Shown one piece after another: positions 35,569-44,649 of a DNA stretch of 64,000 bases. Position 1 is the stretch's first letter, and every line of letters begins with the position of its first letter. The position numbers were made by a program, and so were the translations under genes. Where the stretch lies: positions 4,564,501 through 4,628,500 of the forward strand of contig NZ_CP043626.1 in the NCBI RefSeq assembly GCF_008807415.1. Reading direction: 5' to 3'. The stretch is from Pseudomonas denitrificans (nom. rej.) (GTDB taxonomy: Bacteria > Pseudomonadota > Gammaproteobacteria > Pseudomonadales > Pseudomonadaceae). Under the pieces are notes generated by a model. It worked only from the letters and a program-made list of their open reading frames with translations. It had not been told where the DNA came from and made no database searches.

Positions 35569-36608
35569 TCAGCGCTTTCCACATCCACCGGGTCGGCGAC
35601 CAGTCGGTCCAGCGCTTCGATCACCGGGCGCGGCTTCAGCTCGCGCAGGCAGTTGTAGTGGCCGAAACGGCACACGCGATCGAAGCAGGGGCTGCATTCC
35701 AGGCCGAGGCGGACGATCTCCACGGCATCGGCCAGCGGCGGGGTGAACTGCGGCGACGTGGAGCCGTAGACCGCCACCAGCGGGCGGTTCAGCGCGGCCG
35801 CCACGTGCATCAGGCCGGAATCGTTGGTGACCACGGCGCCGGCGCAGGACATCAGGTCGATGGCCTCGGCCAGGGCGGTCTCGCCGGCCAGATTCACCGA
35901 CTCTTCGCGCAGGCCGGGAATCAGGCGCATGCGAATGTCTTCGCCGCCAGGATGGTCGTTCTTCGAGCCGAATATCCACACCTGCCAGCCGGCGCGGATC
36001 TTCACCTCGGCAACCTTGGCGTAGTACTCGGCCGGCCAGCGCTTGGCCTCGCCGAACTCGGCACCGGGGCACAGCGCCAGCACCGGGCGATCCAGGCTCA
36101 GGCCGAACTTGGCCAGCGCGGCCTCGCGGCTCTGCGGGTCGATGGACAGGCGCGGCTGCGGATAAGGTTGCGGCAGCTCGGCGCCCGGCTCATAGGCCAG
36201 GGCCATGAAGCGCTCGATCATCAGCGGGTAGCGCTCTTTATCCAGCGCGCGGATGTCGTTGAGCAGGCCGTAGCGCATCTCGCCCTTCCAGCCAGTGCGC
36301 TTGGGGATGCCGGCGAAATACGGCACCAGCGCAGACTTCAGCGAGTTGGGCAGGAGGATCGCCTGGTCGTACCGGCCCTTGAGGGTCTTGCCGATGCGCC
36401 GGCGCGAGGCGATATCCAGCACACCGTGGCCAAGCGGGAAGCTCAGGGCCTGGCGCACTTCGGGCATGCGCTCGAGGATCGGCCGGCTCCAGTCGGGCGC
36501 CAGCACGTCGATCACGCAGTCCGGATGCTGCCGCTTCAGACACTGGAAGAGCGTCTGCGCCATCACCATGTCGCCCACCCAGGAGGGGCCTACGATCAGA
36601 ATTCTCAT
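35565..36608 (-). CDS. waaF: LPS heptosyltransferase II
   Basis: 347 residues from MRILIVGPSWVGDMVMAQTLFQ; an in-frame start at 36656 has no support. GT9 features: CPGAEFGEAKRWPAEYYAKVA in the donor domain and VVTNDSGLMHVAAALNRPLVAVYGSTSP. WaaF adds the second heptose of the inner core. It is the first gene of the minus-strand core operon, which runs to wapH with overlaps of 1-17 bases at most junctions. A stem-loop with a short T-rich tail lies just upstream. Confidence 0.94.
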   Translation of the reverse strand: MRILIVGPSWVGDMVMAQTLFQCLKRQHPDCVIDVLAPDWSRPILERMPEVRQALSFPLGHGVLDIASRRRIGKTLKGRYDQAILLPNSLKSALVPYFAGIPKRTGWKGEMRYGLLNDIRALDKERYPLMIERFMALAYEPGAELPQPYPQPRLSIDPQSREAALAKFGLSLDRPVLALCPGAEFGEAKRWPAEYYAKVAEVKIRAGWQVWIFGSKNDHPGGEDIRMRLIPGLREESVNLAGETALAEAIDLMSCAGAVVTNDSGLMHVAAALNRPLVAVYGSTSPQFTPPLADAVEIVRLGLECSPCFDRVCRFGHYNCLRELKPRPVIEALDRLVADPVDVESAE

Positions 36609-36617
36609 GCCTTTTCC

Positions 36618-36648
36618 GAAAACAAGCGGGGAGGCTCTCGCCTCCCCG
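36618..36648 (-). terminator. stem-loop between glnE and waaF
   Basis: CGGGGAGGC-GAGA-GCCTCCCCG (read on the minus strand) is followed by CTTGTTTTC and ends about 10 bases before the waaF start. It may end the glnE transcript or act as an attenuator in the waaF leader. The rest of the 275-base gap (36609-36883) holds no gene; PAO1 has ilvE here. Confidence 0.55.
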
Positions 36649-36883
36649 TACTCCATTCATCCAGCCGCAAGGCGCGGGCCTCTACGGTCGGGTGCCGAGC
36701 AGCGAATGCCGGCAGTCTAGCCCAGCCACTCTTCGGGCCGGGCGGTTTTCGTCACTCCCTGTGACCTGGCGCAATGGCATTACGCGCCTTGTTCCTGCTG
36801 CCAGCCCAGCACTGACAGCGCGATCCGTTCCGGCGAGCATCATCTCGCCGGATGCTATCTGTTTCATGGGAAATCGCAGCGAG

Positions 36884-39829
36884 TCAGGTCAGCTCGAAGG
36901 CCTTCCACATCTGCATCACCATGCGACGTTCCGCATGGAAGTGATCGCCGCTCACCACGCCCGGCTGCTTCTGCAGGGACAATCGGTGCGCCGCCGCCCG
37001 GTAGGCCTTGTAGGCATCCTGCAGCTTCAGGACATCCTCGCCGGACATCAACCCGACCCGCTCCAGGGCTTCCAGAATGCGGATATTGTCGGTGAACTCC
37101 ACCAGCTCCGGGTGTTGCCACGACCAGGCCAGGGCCGCGTATTGCACCATAAATTCGATATCGACGATACCACCGGCATCCTGCTTGAGATCGAACGGGG
37201 CCGCGGCCTCGAAGGCATTCGTCGCGGTGCCGGCGGCCGTGCTCGGGGTGCCGAGGTTGTCGCGCATCTTCGCGCGCATCTCGCTGACTTCCTTGCGCAG
37301 CTCGGCCAGGTCGCGCTGCTGGCCCAGCACTTTCGCGCGGATCGCTTCGAACGCCACGGCTACCCGCTTGCAGCCGGCCAGCACACGGGCGCGCACCAGC
37401 GCCTGGTGTTCCCAGGTCCAGGCCTCGCCCAACTGGTAGGCCTCGAAGGCGCGCAGCGAGCTGACCAGCAGGCCGGAAGCGCCGCTCGGGCGCAGGCGCA
37501 TGTCCACTTCGTAGAGCATGCCTGAGGGCGTCTGCGCGGTGAGGAAGTGGATGATCTTCTGCCCCAGGCGCGTATAGAACTGCGCCCCGTCGATGGGCTT
37601 GGCGCCGTCGGTCTCGCTCTGCGGGTCGCCGTCGTGGATGAACACCAGGTCCAGGTCCGAGCCGTGGCCCAGCTCCAGGCCGCCGGACTTTCCGTAGCCG
37701 ATGATGATGAAGTCCGGGTCGCAGGGCGTGCCGTCCACGCGGGTGGGCCGGCCGTGGCGCTGCACCAGTTGGTCCCAGGTCAGGCTCAGCACCTGCTCGA
37801 GGATGGCTTCGGCCAGCCAGGTCAGGTAGTCGCTGACCTTCATCAGCGGCAGGGTCCCGGCGATTTCCGAAGCCACCACGCGCAGGGCGTGGGCCAGCTT
37901 GAAGTGGCGCAGGGTTTCCATCTGCTGCTCAAGGTCATCCTCGGGAATGCGCATCAGCCGCTCGCGCAGCTCCGCGCCCAGCTCGGCAGCCTGCGGCGGA
38001 CGGAACAGCCGCCCTTCATTCAATAGCTCGTCGAGCAGGATCGGGAAGCGGGCGATCTGCTCGGCCACCATCGGGCTGGCCGCGCAGAGCGTCAGCAGAC
38101 GCTCCAGCGCACCGGGGTTCTCGGTGAGCAGCACCAGATAAGCCGAGCGCCGCGCCACTGCCTCGATCAACGGTAATACGCGCTCCAGCAACACGTCCGC
38201 CGGGCCGCGCTCGGCGATCATGTTCAGCAGGCGCGGCATGAAGGCATCCAGCCGCTCACGGCCCAGGCGCTGCATGGCGCGCACCTGCGGACCATTGCGC
38301 AGGTCGGTCAGGCGCTTCCAGGCCGCCGCCGGCTGGGCGAACCCGGCGTCGGCGAACTGCCGGCAGGCGGACTCTTCATCCACCGCCTCTTCCCACAGCG
38401 GAATCCACTCGCCGCCAATGGTGGTATCCACCTGGCCTTCTTCATCTTCATCCGGGTCGGCGATGACCTGGCGGAAATGCCAGTCGATGCGCTCGCGCCA
38501 CTGGTTGGTGGCCTGGTGGAACGCCGACCAGTTGGCGAAGCCCATGATGAAGGCAACGCGGATACGCTCGAATTCGTCTTCCGGCAGCATCTGCGTCTGG
38601 CGGTCGGCGATGGCTTGCAGGGCGTGCTCGGCGTAGCGCAGGAACTCGTAGCCCTCGCGCAGCTCGCTGACCACCTGCGGCGGCAGGTAGCCCTGCCCTT
38701 CAAGGATCGCCAGCACGCGCAGCAGCGGTCGCTGCTGCAGGCTGAGGTCACGACCGCCGTGGATCAGCTGGAAGGCCTGGGCGATGAATTCCACTTCGCG
38801 GATGCCACCGGCGCCCAGCTTGATGTTCTCGCTCATGCCCTTGCGCCGGACTTCCTGCTGGATCAGCTGCTTCATGGTGCGCAGCGCCTCGATGGCGGAG
38901 AAGTCCAGGTAGCGCCGGTAGACGAACGGACGCAGCAACTCCAGCAGGCGCTGGCCGGCCTCCTGGTCGCCGCCGACCACGCGGGCCTTGATCATCGCGT
39001 AGCGTTCCCAGTCGCGGCCCTGATCCTGGTAGTACTGCTCCAGCGCGGCAAAGCTGTGCACCAGCGGGCCGCTGGAGCCGTAGGGGCGCAGGCGCATGTC
39101 GACGCGGAAGGCGAAGCCTTCGACGGTGATCGCATCCAGCGACTTGATCAGCTTCTGCCCCAGGCGGGTGAAGAACTCCTGGTTATCCAGCGCGCGCTTG
39201 GCGCCCTGGGTCTCGCCGCCCTCGGGGTAGCCGAAGATCAGGTCGATGTCGGAGGACAGGTTCAGCTCGCCCGCCCCCAGCTTGCCCATGCCCAGCACGA
39301 TCATCTTCTGCGGCAGGCCCGAACGGTTGCCGATGGGCACGCCGAACTGCTGGCAGTGGCGCTGGTAGAGCCACGCCAGGGACTGGTCGATGCTGGCGTC
39401 GGCGAGGTCCGACAGGTCGCGACAGGTGCCGGCCAGGTCGCTGCGGCGGGTCAGGTCGCGCCAGATGATGCGCATCTGCTGGCGCCGACGGAAGCGGCGC
39501 AGGCGGCGGCCCAGCTCGTCCTCATCGGCACAGTCGGCCAGCAGCGCTTCCAGCTGCGCGCCCATCTCGCCGGGTTGCAGGGCGCGCTCCAGTTCGCCCG
39601 TCGCGGCCAGCGCCAATAGAAAGGCAGGATCGCGCTGGACCTGCTCGGCGACGAAATCGCTGCCGGCGGTGACGCGGGCGAAATCAGCATGCCGCTCGTC
39701 GGACCAGCTATCGAAACTGGCGATCTGCTCGGCGGAAAGCGCGGCGATGGCGGTGCGGAAATTCTGCTCAGCGCGCTCGGCGAGAGGCTTGAGAGTAGCC
39801 GGCAAAGCGGCCAGGGACGGCAGGCTCAT
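36884..39829 (-). CDS. glnE: bifunctional glutamine synthetase adenylyltransferase/deadenylase
   Basis: 981 residues, full length. Two nucleotidyltransferase domains are visible: the N-terminal (deadenylylating) one near residue 190 with GELNLSSDIDLIFGYPEGGET, and the C-terminal (adenylylating) one near 720 with GGLELGHGSDLDLVFIHDGD. Each is followed by helical GlnD-type PII-uridylyltransferase regions such as VEFIAQAFQLIHGGRD and VDIEFMVQYAALAW. GlnE modifies and demodifies GlnA under control of PII and glutamine. It is divergent from aceE; the shared region carries two long palindromes. Confidence 0.96.
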   Translation of the reverse strand: MSLPSLAALPATLKPLAERAEQNFRTAIAALSAEQIASFDSWSDERHADFARVTAGSDFVAEQVQRDPAFLLALAATGELERALQPGEMGAQLEALLADCADEDELGRRLRRFRRRQQMRIIWRDLTRRSDLAGTCRDLSDLADASIDQSLAWLYQRHCQQFGVPIGNRSGLPQKMIVLGMGKLGAGELNLSSDIDLIFGYPEGGETQGAKRALDNQEFFTRLGQKLIKSLDAITVEGFAFRVDMRLRPYGSSGPLVHSFAALEQYYQDQGRDWERYAMIKARVVGGDQEAGQRLLELLRPFVYRRYLDFSAIEALRTMKQLIQQEVRRKGMSENIKLGAGGIREVEFIAQAFQLIHGGRDLSLQQRPLLRVLAILEGQGYLPPQVVSELREGYEFLRYAEHALQAIADRQTQMLPEDEFERIRVAFIMGFANWSAFHQATNQWRERIDWHFRQVIADPDEDEEGQVDTTIGGEWIPLWEEAVDEESACRQFADAGFAQPAAAWKRLTDLRNGPQVRAMQRLGRERLDAFMPRLLNMIAERGPADVLLERVLPLIEAVARRSAYLVLLTENPGALERLLTLCAASPMVAEQIARFPILLDELLNEGRLFRPPQAAELGAELRERLMRIPEDDLEQQMETLRHFKLAHALRVVASEIAGTLPLMKVSDYLTWLAEAILEQVLSLTWDQLVQRHGRPTRVDGTPCDPDFIIIGYGKSGGLELGHGSDLDLVFIHDGDPQSETDGAKPIDGAQFYTRLGQKIIHFLTAQTPSGMLYEVDMRLRPSGASGLLVSSLRAFEAYQLGEAWTWEHQALVRARVLAGCKRVAVAFEAIRAKVLGQQRDLAELRKEVSEMRAKMRDNLGTPSTAAGTATNAFEAAAPFDLKQDAGGIVDIEFMVQYAALAWSWQHPELVEFTDNIRILEALERVGLMSGEDVLKLQDAYKAYRAAAHRLSLQKQPGVVSGDHFHAERRMVMQMWKAFELT

Positions 39830-39882
39830 GGTCTATCCTGAGTGGTCGGCGAGGCGCCGGCATTCCTGTCTTTTCGCGCCCC

Positions 39883-39897
39883 TGTAGTTTTACTACT
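39883..39897. promoter_or_regulatory. HexR-like operator 1 (imperfect)
   Basis: TGTAGTTTTACTACT is a near-perfect palindrome (TGTAGT-TTT-ACTACA expected). It lies 54 bases upstream of the glnE start. Its core GTAGTTTTACTAC is the exact complement of the core of the second box 52 bases away. Confidence 0.5.
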
Positions 39898-39933
39898 AAC
39901 TTTTTCAGGGGGAGGGATGTATCCGCTGGCGAT

Positions 39934-39950
39934 TTGTAGTAAAACTACAA
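39934..39950. promoter_or_regulatory. HexR-like operator 2 (perfect)
   Basis: TTGTAGTAAAACTACAA is a perfect palindrome apart from its AAA centre and fits the TGTAAT-N3-ATTACA type consensus that I remember for HexR, the KDPG-sensing RpiR-family regulator of glucose metabolism. It lies 123 bases upstream of the aceE ATG. Regulator identity is inference. Confidence 0.55.
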
Positions 39951-40072
39951 CCCGCCGGACGTACCCCGGTGCACTTCCAAGAATTCGCCGCGTCGCCCAC
40001 GAGGTTGGCGCAGCTGTCGGCAACGATCTACTGGCTTCCGATTCTGGAAGCCTTTCCGCCCTGGAGCAAGCC

Positions 40073-42721
40073 ATGCAAGACCTCGATCCCGTCGAAACCC
40101 AGGAATGGCTGGACGCCCTGGAATCGGTCCTGGACCGTGAAGGTGAAGACCGCGCCCATTACCTGATGACCCGTATGGGCGAGCTGGCCAGCCGGTCCGG
40201 CACCCAACTGCCCTACGCGATCACCACGCCGTACCGCAACAGCATCCCGGTCACCCACGAAGCCCGCATGCCCGGCGACCTGTTCATGGAACGCCGCATC
40301 CGCTCCCTGGTGCGCTGGAACGCCCTGGCGATGGTGATGAAGGCCAACAAGGCCGACCCGGATCTGGGTGGTCACATCTCCTCCTTCGCCTCCTCGGCGA
40401 CCCTGTATGACGTTGGCTTCAACTACTTCTTCCAGGCCCCGACCGACGAACACGGCGGCGACCTGGTGTTCTTCCAGGGCCACGCCTCCCCCGGCGTCTA
40501 CGCCCGCGCCTTCCTCGAAGGCCGCATCAGCGAAGACCAGCTGAACAACTTCCGCCAGGAAGTGGACGGCAACGGCCTGTCTTCCTACCCGCACCCCTGG
40601 CTGATGCCGGACTTCTGGCAGTTCCCGACCGTTTCCATGGGTCTGGGCCCGATCCAGGCGATCTACCAGGCGCGCTTCATGAAGTACCTGGAAAGCCGCG
40701 GCTTCATCCCCGCCGGCAAGCAGAAGGTCTGGTGCTTCATGGGCGACGGCGAGTGCGACGAGCCCGAATCCCTGGGCGCGATCTCCCTGGCTGGCCGCGA
40801 GAAGCTGGACAACCTGATCTTCGTCATCAACTGCAACCTGCAGCGCCTCGACGGCCCGGTTCGCGGCAACGGCAAGATCATCCAGGAACTCGAAGGCGTG
40901 TTCCGTGGCGCCGAGTGGAACGTCAACAAGGTGGTCTGGGGTCGCTTCTGGGACCCGCTGTTCGCCAAGGACACCGCCGGCCTGCTGCAGCAGCGCATGG
41001 ACGAGGTCATCGACGGCGAGTACCAGAACTACAAGGCCAAAGACGGCGCCTACGTGCGTGAGCACTTCTTCGGTGCGCGTCCGGAGCTGCTGGAGATGGT
41101 CAAGGACCTCTCCGACGAGGAAGTCTGGAAACTCAACCGTGGCGGCCACGACCCCTACAAGGTCTATGCGGCCTACCACCAGGCGGTCAACCACAAGGGC
41201 CAGCCGACCGTCATCCTGGCCAAGACCATCAAGGGCTACGGTACCGGTTCGGGCGAAGCGAAGAACATCGCGCACAACGTCAAGAAGGTCGACGTCGAGT
41301 CCCTGAAGTCGTTCCGCGACAAGTTCGACATCCCGATCAAGGATGCCGACCTGGAAAACCTGCCGTTCTACCGCCCCGAGGAAGGCAGCGCCGAGGCCAA
41401 GTACCTGGCCTCCCGCCGTGCCGCGCTGGGCGGCGTGATGCCGGTTCGCCGCGAGAAGAGCTTCCAGGTCCCGGTTCCCCCGCTGGAAACCCTCAAGGCC
41501 ATGCTCGACGGCTCGGGCGACCGCGAAATCTCCACCACCATGGCCTTCGTGCGGATCATCTCGCAGCTGGTCAAGGACAAGGAACTCGGCCCGCGCATCG
41601 TCCCGATCGTGCCGGACGAAGCCCGTACCTTCGGTATGGAAGGCATGTTCCGCCAGCTGGGTATCTACTCTTCCGTCGGCCAGCTGTACGAGCCGGTGGA
41701 TAAGGACCAGGTGATGTTCTACCGCGAGGACAAGAAAGGTCAGATCCTCGAGGAAGGCATCAACGAAGCCGGCGCCATGTCCAGCTGGATCGCCGCGGGT
41801 ACCTCGTACTCCACGCACAATCAGCCGATGCTGCCGTTCTACATCTTCTACTCGATGTTCGGTTTCCAGCGTATCGGCGACCTGGCCTGGGCCGCTGGCG
41901 ACAGCCGCGCGCACGGCTTCCTGATCGGCGGCACCGCCGGCCGTACCACCCTCAACGGTGAAGGCCTGCAGCACGAAGACGGTCACAGCCACCTGCTGGC
42001 GGCGACCATCCCGAACTGCCGCACCTACGATCCGACCTACGCGTACGAGCTGGCGGTGATCATCCGCGAAGGCTCGCGCCAGATGATCGAAGAGCAGCAG
42101 GACATCTTCTATTACATCACCGTGATGAACGAGAACTACGTCCAGCCGGCCATGCCCAAGGGCGCAGAGGAAGGCATCATCAAGGGCATGTACCTGCTCG
42201 ATGAGGACAAGAAGGACGCCGCGCATCACGTGCAGCTGCTGGGCTCGGGCACCATCCTGCGCGAAGTCGAAGCCGCCGCGAAGATCCTGCGCGAAGACTT
42301 CGGCATCGGCGCCGATGTCTGGTCGGTACCGAGCTTCAACGAACTGCGCCGCGACGGCCTGGCTGTCGAGCGCTGGAACCGCCTGCACCCGGGTCAGAAG
42401 CCCAAGCAGAGCTACGTCGAAGAGTGCCTCGCCGGCCGCAAGGGCCCGGTGATCGCCTCCACCGACTACATGAAGCTCTACGCCGAGCAGATCCGTCAGT
42501 GGGTGCCGAGCAAGGAGTTCAAGGTCCTGGGCACCGACGGCTTCGGCCGCAGCGACAGCCGCCGCAAGCTGCGCGACTTCTTCGAAGTCGACCGCCACTG
42601 GGTCGTGCTGGCCGCGCTGGAAGCCCTGGCCGATCGCGGTGATATCGAACCCAAGGTCGTGGCCGAAGCCATCGCCAAGTTCGGCATCAACCCCGAAAAA
42701 CGCAACCCGCTGGACTGCTGA
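40073..42721 (+). CDS. aceE: pyruvate dehydrogenase E1 component
   Basis: 882 residues from MQDLDPVETQEWLDALESVL with GGAG upstream; the long in-frame extension to 39842 runs through the operator region and is rejected. E1 decarboxylates pyruvate with thiamine diphosphate and acetylates the lipoyl groups of AceF. The ThDP motif GDGECDEPES ... NLIFVINCN spans about residues 224-256, and homodimeric E1 segments HISSFASSATLYDVGFNYFF, QHEDGHSHLLAATIPNCRTY and FYYITVMNENYVQPAMP are all present. Together with aceF 11 bases downstream it forms the PDH operon; LpdA/E3 is not in this window. Confidence 0.97.
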   Translation: MQDLDPVETQEWLDALESVLDREGEDRAHYLMTRMGELASRSGTQLPYAITTPYRNSIPVTHEARMPGDLFMERRIRSLVRWNALAMVMKANKADPDLGGHISSFASSATLYDVGFNYFFQAPTDEHGGDLVFFQGHASPGVYARAFLEGRISEDQLNNFRQEVDGNGLSSYPHPWLMPDFWQFPTVSMGLGPIQAIYQARFMKYLESRGFIPAGKQKVWCFMGDGECDEPESLGAISLAGREKLDNLIFVINCNLQRLDGPVRGNGKIIQELEGVFRGAEWNVNKVVWGRFWDPLFAKDTAGLLQQRMDEVIDGEYQNYKAKDGAYVREHFFGARPELLEMVKDLSDEEVWKLNRGGHDPYKVYAAYHQAVNHKGQPTVILAKTIKGYGTGSGEAKNIAHNVKKVDVESLKSFRDKFDIPIKDADLENLPFYRPEEGSAEAKYLASRRAALGGVMPVRREKSFQVPVPPLETLKAMLDGSGDREISTTMAFVRIISQLVKDKELGPRIVPIVPDEARTFGMEGMFRQLGIYSSVGQLYEPVDKDQVMFYREDKKGQILEEGINEAGAMSSWIAAGTSYSTHNQPMLPFYIFYSMFGFQRIGDLAWAAGDSRAHGFLIGGTAGRTTLNGEGLQHEDGHSHLLAATIPNCRTYDPTYAYELAVIIREGSRQMIEEQQDIFYYITVMNENYVQPAMPKGAEEGIIKGMYLLDEDKKDAAHHVQLLGSGTILREVEAAAKILREDFGIGADVWSVPSFNELRRDGLAVERWNRLHPGQKPKQSYVEECLAGRKGPVIASTDYMKLYAEQIRQWVPSKEFKVLGTDGFGRSDSRRKLRDFFEVDRHWVVLAALEALADRGDIEPKVVAEAIAKFGINPEKRNPLDC

Positions 42722-42732
42722 GGAGAGGCACG

Positions 42733-44361
42733 ATGAGCGAACTGATTCGTGTACCCGACATCGGCAATGGTCAGGGTGAAGTCATTGAACTGCTGGTCAA
42801 GGTCGGCGACACCGTCGAGGCCGACCAGAGCCTGCTGACCCTGGAATCCGACAAGGCCAGCATGGAAATCCCCTCGCCGAAAGCCGGCGTGGTGAAGAGC
42901 CTGAAGGTCAAGGTGGGCGACACCCTGAAGGAAGGCGACGAGATCCTCGAGCTGGAAGTCGAGGGTGGTTCGGCTACCGCCGAAGCGCCCAAGGCCGAAG
43001 CTCCGGCGCAGGCCCCGGAAGCACCGAAGGCAGAGGCTCCGGCCGCTGCCCCGGCGCCGGCTGCCGCGCCCGCCGCTGCCAGCGTCCAGGACATCCACGT
43101 CCCGGACATCGGCTCGGCCGGCAAGGCCAACGTCATCGAAGTCATGGTGAAAGCCGGCGACACGGTCGAAGCCGACCAGTCGCTGATCACCCTGGAGTCG
43201 GACAAGGCCAGCATGGAAATCCCCTCGCCGGCCTCCGGCGTGGTGGAGAGCGTGTCGATCAAGATCGGTGACGAAGTCGGCACCGGCGACCTGATCCTCA
43301 AGCTCAAGGTCGCGGGCGCTGCTGCCCCGGCCGCCGCAGAAGCTCCGGCTGCTGCACCGGCTCCGGCCGCTGCCGCTCCGGCCGCAGCTCCGGCACCGGC
43401 CAAGGCTCCGGAAGCCGCACCGGTGGGCGCGCCCAGCCGTGACGGCACCAAGGTTCACGCAGGCCCCGCAGTGCGCATGGTCGCCCGCGAGTTCGGCGTC
43501 GAGCTGGGTGAAGTCAAAGGCACCGGTCCCAAGGGCCGTATCCTCAAGGAAGACGTGCAGGCGTTCGTCAAGGAACAGCTGCAACGCGCCAAATCCGGCG
43601 CGCCGGCTGGCGCTACCGGCGGCGCGGGCATCCCGCCGATTCCGGAAGTCGACTTCAGCAAGTTCGGCGAAGTGGAAGAAGTGGCCATGACCCGCCTGAT
43701 GCAGGTCGGCGCCGCCAACCTGCACCGCAGCTGGCTGAACGTGCCGCACGTGACCCAGTTCGACTCGGCCGACATCACCGAGATGGAAGCCTTCCGCGTG
43801 GCCCAGAAAGCCGTCGCGGAGAAGGCCGGCGTCAAGCTGACCGTGCTGCCGATCCTGCTCAAGGCCTGCGCTCACCTGCTCAAGGAAATGCCGGACTTCA
43901 ACAGCTCGCTGGCCCCCAGCGGCAAGGCGCTGATCCGCAAGAAGTACGTGAACATCGGCTTCGCCGTGGACACGCCGGACGGTCTGCTGGTCCCGGTGAT
44001 CAAGAACGTCGACCAGAAGAGCCTCCTGCAGCTCGCCGCCGAAGCCGCCGAACTGGCCGAGAAAGCGCGCACCAAGAAGCTCTCCGCCGACGCCATGCAG
44101 GGCGCCTGCTTCACCATCTCCAGCCTCGGCCACATTGGCGGCACCGGCTTCACGCCGATCGTCAACGCGCCGGAAGTGGCGATCCTGGGTGTCAGCAAGG
44201 CGACCATGCAGCCGGTGTGGGACGGCAAGGCCTTCCAGCCGCGCCTGATGTTGCCGCTGTCGCTGTCTTACGATCACCGCGTGATCAACGGGGCGGCCGC
44301 CGCGCGCTACACCAAGCGCCTGTCCGACCTGCTGGGTGATATCCGCACCCTGCTCCTGTAA
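42733..44361 (+). CDS. aceF: pyruvate dehydrogenase E2 (dihydrolipoamide acetyltransferase)
   Basis: 542 residues with GAGGAGAG upstream of the ATG. Domain order: lipoyl domain 1 (lipoylated K41 in ESDKASME), Ala/Pro/Glu linker, lipoyl domain 2 (K158 in an identical motif), a second Ala/Pro linker, the E1/E3-binding domain (GPAVRMVAREFGVELGEVKG, about 240-280) and the catalytic acetyltransferase domain ending with SYDHRVINGAAAARY (catalytic H515). Two lipoyl domains is the usual Pseudomonas number. The protein forms the 24-subunit core of the complex. A terminator follows 90 bases downstream. Confidence 0.97.
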   Translation: MSELIRVPDIGNGQGEVIELLVKVGDTVEADQSLLTLESDKASMEIPSPKAGVVKSLKVKVGDTLKEGDEILELEVEGGSATAEAPKAEAPAQAPEAPKAEAPAAAPAPAAAPAAASVQDIHVPDIGSAGKANVIEVMVKAGDTVEADQSLITLESDKASMEIPSPASGVVESVSIKIGDEVGTGDLILKLKVAGAAAPAAAEAPAAAPAPAAAAPAAAPAPAKAPEAAPVGAPSRDGTKVHAGPAVRMVAREFGVELGEVKGTGPKGRILKEDVQAFVKEQLQRAKSGAPAGATGGAGIPPIPEVDFSKFGEVEEVAMTRLMQVGAANLHRSWLNVPHVTQFDSADITEMEAFRVAQKAVAEKAGVKLTVLPILLKACAHLLKEMPDFNSSLAPSGKALIRKKYVNIGFAVDTPDGLLVPVIKNVDQKSLLQLAAEAAELAEKARTKKLSADAMQGACFTISSLGHIGGTGFTPIVNAPEVAILGVSKATMQPVWDGKAFQPRLMLPLSLSYDHRVINGAAAARYTKRLSDLLGDIRTLLL

Positions 44362-44450
44362 GCGCTGCAAGTGTTGCTCTTATAGGTGTTGCAAGGGGCC
44401 GGCCCCGCGCCGGCCTTCCTCTCGACGAGCACGCCACGCTCGTACTCTCC

Positions 44451-44479
44451 AGCCCTGCCGGATGGCGGGGCTTCTTTTT
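44451..44479 (+). terminator. Rho-independent terminator of aceEF
   Basis: AGCCCTGCC-GGAT-GGCGGGGCT forms a 9-base stem (one G-T pair) followed by TCTTTTTG. It ends the aceEF transcript. The rest of the 288-base gap up to 44649 holds the leader of the next gene and no other feature that I can support. Confidence 0.8.
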
Positions 44480-44649
44480 GTCCGGACCGGCGGTCACGCC
44501 TGGCTCCCGGCACCGCCTCAACTTCGCTCTGTGACGGCCGATACAGTCTTGGCTTGTCATGGCCCCGTGCCTCATGCAAATCTTGCCAACGCCCATAGAA
44601 GTCGGGCGAGGCCATGTACCTCGTCCAGCACCCTGGAAATCCACCGCGC

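Noticed and set aside
39842..40072. N-terminal extension of aceE
   Set aside because: In frame but it runs through the palindromic operators and lacks a ribosome binding site. MQDLDPVETQEW with GGAG gives the expected 882 residues.
40028..42598. 856-codon open frame on the minus strand
   Set aside because: It is opposite aceE, whose sense reading is unmistakable.
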